Positions 35,268-38,883 of a stretch of 38,883 bases of DNA are shown piece after piece. Position 1 is the stretch's first letter. Every line of letters begins with the position of its first letter. This stretch comes from Prochlorococcus sp. AG-355-I20 (GTDB lineage Bacteria > Cyanobacteriota > Cyanobacteriia > PCC-6307 > Cyanobiaceae). Where the stretch lies: positions 1-38,883 of the forward strand of contig QCDM01000012.1 in the NCBI GenBank assembly GCA_003280895.1, given 5' to 3'. The translations under genes were made by a program, and so were the position numbers. The notes beneath the pieces are model-generated. The model ran no database searches. It was not told the DNA's origin and was given only the letters and a program-made list of their open reading frames with translations.

Positions 35268-35351
35268 GGAGAGGGTGGGATTCGAACCCACGAATAGTTT
35301 CCTATTAAACGATTTCGAGTCGTTCGCTTTCGACCTCTCAGCCACCTCTCC
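35268..35351 (-). tRNA. trnS-CGA: tRNA-Ser (anticodon CGA)
   Basis: On the minus strand the 84-nt sequence folds completely. Acceptor stem GGAGAGG/CCTCTCC, anticodon stem AACGA/TCGTT with loop CTCGAAA (anticodon CGA, reading UCG), a long variable arm AATAG-GAAA-CTATT typical of class II tRNA-Ser, and T arm GTGGG-TTCGAAT-CCCAC. CCA is not encoded. It is flanked on its 3' side by the gene-poor region with a partial copy of its own 3' end. Confidence 0.96.
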
Positions 35352-35404
35352 TTGGTTATATAAAAATTATATTTAGAAATTCTATCTTTGGTTTTTATTA
35401 GAAT

Positions 35405-36427
35405 TTAATCCCAGCCTGCATCTTTCATCAATTTTATTGCGAGAGAATTGTTAATACCAAGATCTTCTACAGTAACCTTATCAGGAGTAAATGCTCCAAA
35501 GCCTTTAACAATAGGATTTTGATTAACCTCCTTTAATGGATGTTCAAAAGTAGGATCTGCTAGTCCCTCACTGCCACTTGGAGATGCTAAATATTCAAGT
35601 AGCTTTATAGCTGCAGATTTGTTTGATGCGTATTTAGCAACACCACCAGCACTAATATTTACATGAGCAGGATTGGGTGTGAGGACTTTTGTTTTTTTCG
35701 CATATAAAGCATCTCTCCTTCCATTTACGCCAGCTAACATTCTTGCAACATAGTAATGGTTTACAATTCCTACTCCACACTTTCTTTTAGAAACTGCTCT
35801 TACAATAGAAATGTCCCCTGGAAAAAATGGTTGAGAAACATTTAAAATCATCCCATTAAGCCAATTTTTTGTAGCCTCTTCACCCTTATTAATAATTTGA
35901 TTTGCTACCAAAGATTGATTATAAGGACTTTTTCTATTTCTCAAACATACTTTTCCTTTTAAAGAAGGGTCAGCTAGATCAGTGTAATCATTAATTTTGC
36001 TAACATCTACCACCTTTGGATTCGCGACAATAACTCTTACTCTTCTTGTTAATGCGTACCATTTCTTATCAGGATCTTTTAATCCAACAGGAACATCATT
36101 TTCTAAATTATTAGAATCAATGCTCTGTAGTAATCCTAATTTTGCAGCATTAGTAATTCTTGCAGCATCTACAAGCAAAATTAGATCGGCTTGAGAATTT
36201 TTCCCTTCTCTTTTTAGCCTTTCGATTAAGGAGATACCAGCAGCTTCAATTAGTCGAACTTTTATCCCAGTTTCTTCTGCAAATTTTTTATACACACTTC
36301 TATCTGTATTGTAATGTCTCCCTGAAAAAACTTTAACTTCTTTTTCTGTTGAATTAGCAGGTATATTTAAGTTCAATAACAATGTACATGCCAATGCCGA
36401 ATAAATTACTTTTTTAAGTTTTTGCAC
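35405..36427 (-). CDS. futA: Periplasmic ferric iron-binding protein of ABC transporter (IdiA/FutA)
   Basis: The 340-residue protein has a signal peptide (MQKLKKVIYSALACTLLLNL, cleaved near ANS) and the FutA/FbpA fold. The ferric ligands of FutA are all visible: H38 and Y39 in GRHYNTD, Y169 in KSPYNQ, and Y225, Y226 in NHYYVA. It binds Fe(III) for FutBC uptake, or protects PSII acceptor side as IdiA. The partner permease and ATPase are not in the window. It diverges from the PiuC-like gene (102 bp), so they may share iron-responsive control; I found no clear Fur box. Confidence 0.94.
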   Translation of the reverse strand: MQKLKKVIYSALACTLLLNLNIPANSTEKEVKVFSGRHYNTDRSVYKKFAEETGIKVRLIEAAGISLIERLKREGKNSQADLILLVDAARITNAAKLGLLQSIDSNNLENDVPVGLKDPDKKWYALTRRVRVIVANPKVVDVSKINDYTDLADPSLKGKVCLRNRKSPYNQSLVANQIINKGEEATKNWLNGMILNVSQPFFPGDISIVRAVSKRKCGVGIVNHYYVARMLAGVNGRRDALYAKKTKVLTPNPAHVNISAGGVAKYASNKSAAIKLLEYLASPSGSEGLADPTFEHPLKEVNQNPIVKGFGAFTPDKVTVEDLGINNSLAIKLMKDAGWD

Positions 36428-36529
36428 TTTTTAAAAATAGTATCTATGGTTACTTTATACCTATAAAAACAGTTCAAACTTTAATAGCGAACTTCTATAC
36501 ATTAAGATGTATCATTTTTTATATTTTAT

Positions 36530-37195
36530 ATGAATTATTTAATCCATCAGTTATTAAACACCGAAGAAATAAATTTAATAAAAAAAGAATTAGAGAAATA
36601 TCCCCAAGATTGGGAAGATGGAAAAAAAACAGCCGGCAGTTACGCTTCAATGGTAAAAAATAATTTGCAGCTAAATAGAAATTCAGAGGCATCAAAAAAA
36701 AATTCTCAATTAGTAAATAAAAAAATCCTCTCTAATCAATTAATAAAAAGTTTTTCTTTACCTAAAAGAATCCATGGAATAATGTTTACAAAATCATCAG
36801 AAAATATGCATTATGGAAGACATATTGATAATCCATACATGTCTTCAGGGAGATCAGACTTATCTTTTACTCTTTCATTAACGAAAAAAAATTTATACGA
36901 AGGTGGAGAATTAATTATTGAAACAATGAATTCAGAAGAGAAATTCAAGTTAAATGCTGGAGAGATTATTATTTATCCAAGTTCTTATTTACATGCAGTA
37001 AATGAAATAACTGATGGTGAAAGATTAGTTTGTGTAGGTTGGATAGAAAGTTATGTTAAATCGACTGAGGAAAGGGAATATTTATTTGATCTTGATGCAG
37101 GAGCAAGAGGACTTTTAGCAAAATATGGGAGATCAGATGAGGTTGATTTAATTTTCAAATCCTATTCAAATTTGTTAAGAATACTAGGCAATTAA
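36530..37195 (+). CDS. piuC: PKHD-type Fe(II)/2-oxoglutarate-dependent dioxygenase (PiuC-like)
   Basis: 221 residues of the PiuC/YbiX family. Fe(II) ligands are H98 and D100 in YGRHIDNPYM and H155 in YPSSYLHAVNEI; R165 (GERLVC) should bind 2-oxoglutarate. The C-terminal DAGARGLLAKYG block is family-typical. PiuC genes are often near iron-uptake genes, as here beside futA and a porin. The substrate of this family is not established. All catalytic residues are intact. Confidence 0.9.
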   Translation: MNYLIHQLLNTEEINLIKKELEKYPQDWEDGKKTAGSYASMVKNNLQLNRNSEASKKNSQLVNKKILSNQLIKSFSLPKRIHGIMFTKSSENMHYGRHIDNPYMSSGRSDLSFTLSLTKKNLYEGGELIIETMNSEEKFKLNAGEIIIYPSSYLHAVNEITDGERLVCVGWIESYVKSTEEREYLFDLDAGARGLLAKYGRSDEVDLIFKSYSNLLRILGN

Positions 37196-37269
37196 TAGAT
37201 CATTTTATACATTAAATAGAAAAAGTTATAAGAAATATTTAGAATTACTATTATATTTAAAAGTTAAAA

Positions 37270-37497
37270 ATGCCAAGAAAAAGTTCGATTGCAGTATTCA
37301 TAGCCGCGACTAGTGCGCTAGCAATTTCATCACCTGTAAATGCAGGAGGACAAGATTTAGGTGGACTTAAGGAATGGAATACTGATATGTCAATTGATGC
37401 AGATTTTATACTTGATGAAGACGCTCAAAAAATTGCTGACGAAGCAAAAAATTCTAATTTGTGCGTTCCAATTGGTGAAGGAGAAAATTGTTGGTAA
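37270..37497 (+). CDS. Small secreted protein, unknown function
   Basis: 75 residues with a signal peptide MPRKSSIAVFIAATSALAIS ending SPVNA-GG. The mature part is about 50 residues, acidic (NTDMSIDADFILDEDAQKIA), and ends with a two-cysteine tail NLCVPIGEGENCW, which could form a terminal disulfide loop. No family recognised. A terminator follows directly. Its position between the dioxygenase and porin hints at an iron or envelope function; this is inference. Confidence 0.75.
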   Translation: MPRKSSIAVFIAATSALAISSPVNAGGQDLGGLKEWNTDMSIDADFILDEDAQKIADEAKNSNLCVPIGEGENCW

Positions 37498-37502
37498 AAA
37501 AA

Positions 37503-37523
37503 ACCCCATACAATGGGGTTTTT
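37503..37523 (+). terminator. Rho-independent terminator of the small secreted protein gene
   Basis: ACCCCAT-ACA-ATGGGGT followed by a T run, starting 6 bp after the stop codon. Confidence 0.85.
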
Positions 37524-37535
37524 ATTAAAAATAAG

Positions 37536-37560
37536 AAACCCCTCTTTTTGAGGGGTTTTC
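37536..37560 (-). terminator. Terminator of the porin gene, possibly bidirectional
   Basis: AAACCCCTC-TTTTT-GAGGGGTTT, a perfect 9-bp stem. T-rich sequence follows on both strands. It lies 8 bp beyond the porin stop codon at 37567. Confidence 0.82.
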
Positions 37561-37566
37561 TTTTAT

Positions 37567-38883
37567 TTAGAACTTAAATACTGTGGTAAGCATTGCTCCA
37601 AAGATATCTTCGTCAGTTGCGGACTCAACATCAGTTCCTCCCCATATAGCAGGAGTGATAGTAATTGAATCGTTAGGCTTGAATGAATAGTATGCTTCCC
37701 AAAGGAAAGGTTCAACTTCACTCAAAGTTCCAGAAGAAACTTGTGTTGCCTTAACAGGTTGTCCTAAAGCTATTCCTATTCTGTCATCAGCTTGGATCAT
37801 ATCCTGCCAACCTAGTCCAACAAAATATCCAGAGCCTTCTGTTACCTTTAGAGGATGACTATCAAAAGTAATTGAATCATAACCAACTGATATTTCAGGC
37901 ATAGCAGTACCTGAATTTTCTGGTCTCCAGTAAGCTCTTAATGCAAGTGCATCAGCATTAGTATCTGAACTCAATTTGGTAGAACTACCAACATTACCAT
38001 GAATAAGTTCTGTTGAATAATACTCATGGGCATCCCATCCAGCATGTTGCTTGGAGTAAGTTAAAGAAGCATGATACTGAGGCTTTGTAAAAGCAATCAT
38101 GGTATCAATTTTACTCTTATCACCATCAGTTAAGATTCCAGCAGATGATTTACTACCTTTACCAACATAGTTAGTACTCATTGCAAAGCCACTATCGCCA
38201 AATTCATACTTAAGTCCAGCACCACCATCAGTACTAGCGCCAAATACCGCTCCATTTCCACCTAGTTTAAATGCTTTTAAAACGCCTGGCTTATAAATGG
38301 ATGGTGTTGCCGCCATCATGTAGTAATTCTCTATGTTTGGACCAATCCAAGCAGTTGCGTTATCTCCTACTGGGAATGTGTACCATAATTTGTCAACAAT
38401 TAGGTCGTTGCCAGTATTTTTTGCTTCAATATGGTAATTACCTGGTTTTTTAGTAAAGTTAGAACCCCATTCACCAGCAGATAGTCTTACATAAAGATTG
38501 TCATCACCAGTAAAACTTGTATTCAAATTCATCTTATGTACATAAGCGAAAGACACGGCTTCTGTACCATCTATTGTATTTCCACCATCAACACCACCTA
38601 TTGCGAAGACGGCTTTTCCATCCATAGTTGTAGTAGATGAAAAAGATCCAGCTTCTAAATTATTTTGTCTGGCTTCAATACCATCAACCCGGCCATTTAG
38701 GGTTGCAACATCTTCACTAATTTCACTAGCGAATGTATTACTATCAAATTTTTTGACTTTAGAAGAACTACGTTTGTAGTTATCCATGTCTTTTATATTG
38801 ATAGCTTCAGTAGCTTGCACTGCAATCGGGGTTAAAAAACCAAAAGCAGTTCCAGCAACCAAAAGTTTTTGGAAGAGTTTCAT
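37567..38883 (-). CDS. som: Outer-membrane porin, Som/OprB-like cyanobacterial type
   Basis: 438 residues starting exactly at the last three bases of the window (ATG on the minus strand). Signal peptide MKLFQKLLVAGTAFGFLTPI ends near VQATEA. A short helical region with VATLNGRVDGIEARQNNLEA corresponds to the periplasmic SLH/coiled part, although a full SLH domain is not seen. The rest shows alternating beta strands (about 110-438) and ends in the outer-membrane C-terminal signature with final Phe (AMLTTVFKF). Such porins are the major outer-membrane channels of marine picocyanobacteria. Promoter and RBS lie outside the window. Confidence 0.88.
   Translation of the reverse strand: MKLFQKLLVAGTAFGFLTPIAVQATEAINIKDMDNYKRSSSKVKKFDSNTFASEISEDVATLNGRVDGIEARQNNLEAGSFSSTTTMDGKAVFAIGGVDGGNTIDGTEAVSFAYVHKMNLNTSFTGDDNLYVRLSAGEWGSNFTKKPGNYHIEAKNTGNDLIVDKLWYTFPVGDNATAWIGPNIENYYMMAATPSIYKPGVLKAFKLGGNGAVFGASTDGGAGLKYEFGDSGFAMSTNYVGKGSKSSAGILTDGDKSKIDTMIAFTKPQYHASLTYSKQHAGWDAHEYYSTELIHGNVGSSTKLSSDTNADALALRAYWRPENSGTAMPEISVGYDSITFDSHPLKVTEGSGYFVGLGWQDMIQADDRIGIALGQPVKATQVSSGTLSEVEPFLWEAYYSFKPNDSITITPAIWGGTDVESATDEDIFGAMLTTVFKF

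Noticed and set aside
36428-36529. Fur box between futA and the PiuC-like gene
   Set aside because: AT-rich sequence with no stretch close to the GATAATGATAATCATTATC consensus.
1-38883. CRISPR arrays, insertion sequences, prophage genes or integrases
   Set aside because: No regularly spaced repeats, transposase, integrase or phage structural motifs were seen on either strand.

Overview
The window looks like a chromosomal piece of a high-light-adapted Prochlorococcus (marine picocyanobacterium). The DNA is very AT-rich and genes are tightly packed. It carries psbD/psbC, petM, ycf4, ycf39, a cluster of small high-light-inducible (Hli) genes, an NTRC-type thioredoxin reductase, three-subunit pntAB, a Som-type porin and an IdiA/FutA iron-binding protein. 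Species and clade are inferred from recognised protein families, not from a database search.

Region 1 (1-4.6 kb) is a nitrate-assimilation module, present only in some Prochlorococcus. On the minus strand are the nitrate/nitrite permease (nrtP/napA) and nitrate reductase narB. Divergently, on the plus strand, are mobA and moaA, which help make the molybdenum cofactor NarB needs. The divergent intergenic region has two exact GTA-N8-TAC motifs, the NtcA consensus. narB is broken: its first 224 codons lie on the minus strand, then at about 426-431 the sequence flips and a more C-terminal part of NarB is read on the plus strand to the window edge. This tail-to-tail arrangement looks like an inversion or an amplification chimera.

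Region 2 (4.6-10 kb) is accessory: small secreted or membrane proteins, one apparently frameshifted mini-gene, a class I glutamine amidotransferase, four Hli genes, and three small membrane proteins on the minus strand. Several strong hairpin terminators separate the transcription units.

Region 3 (10-34.5 kb) is core housekeeping: ychF, an HlyD-like gene coupled to polA, cysS, dxr, a thioredoxin-like ferredoxin, a YheT-type hydrolase, pntB-pntA2-pntA1, NTRC, infA, petM-ycf39, ilvH, a cyclophilin-like lipoprotein, ycf4, overlapping psbD-psbC, maf, and cobQ with a coupled 2Fe-2S ferredoxin.

Region 4 (34.5-38.9 kb) begins with about 740 bp lacking convincing genes, next to tRNA-Ser(CGA). Inside it is an 18-bp near-copy (17/18) of the tRNA 3' end, which resembles an attachment-site scar. 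An iron-related set follows: futA/idiA on the minus strand, a divergent PiuC-like dioxygenase, a small secreted protein, and a Som-type porin whose start codon is the last base triplet of the window.
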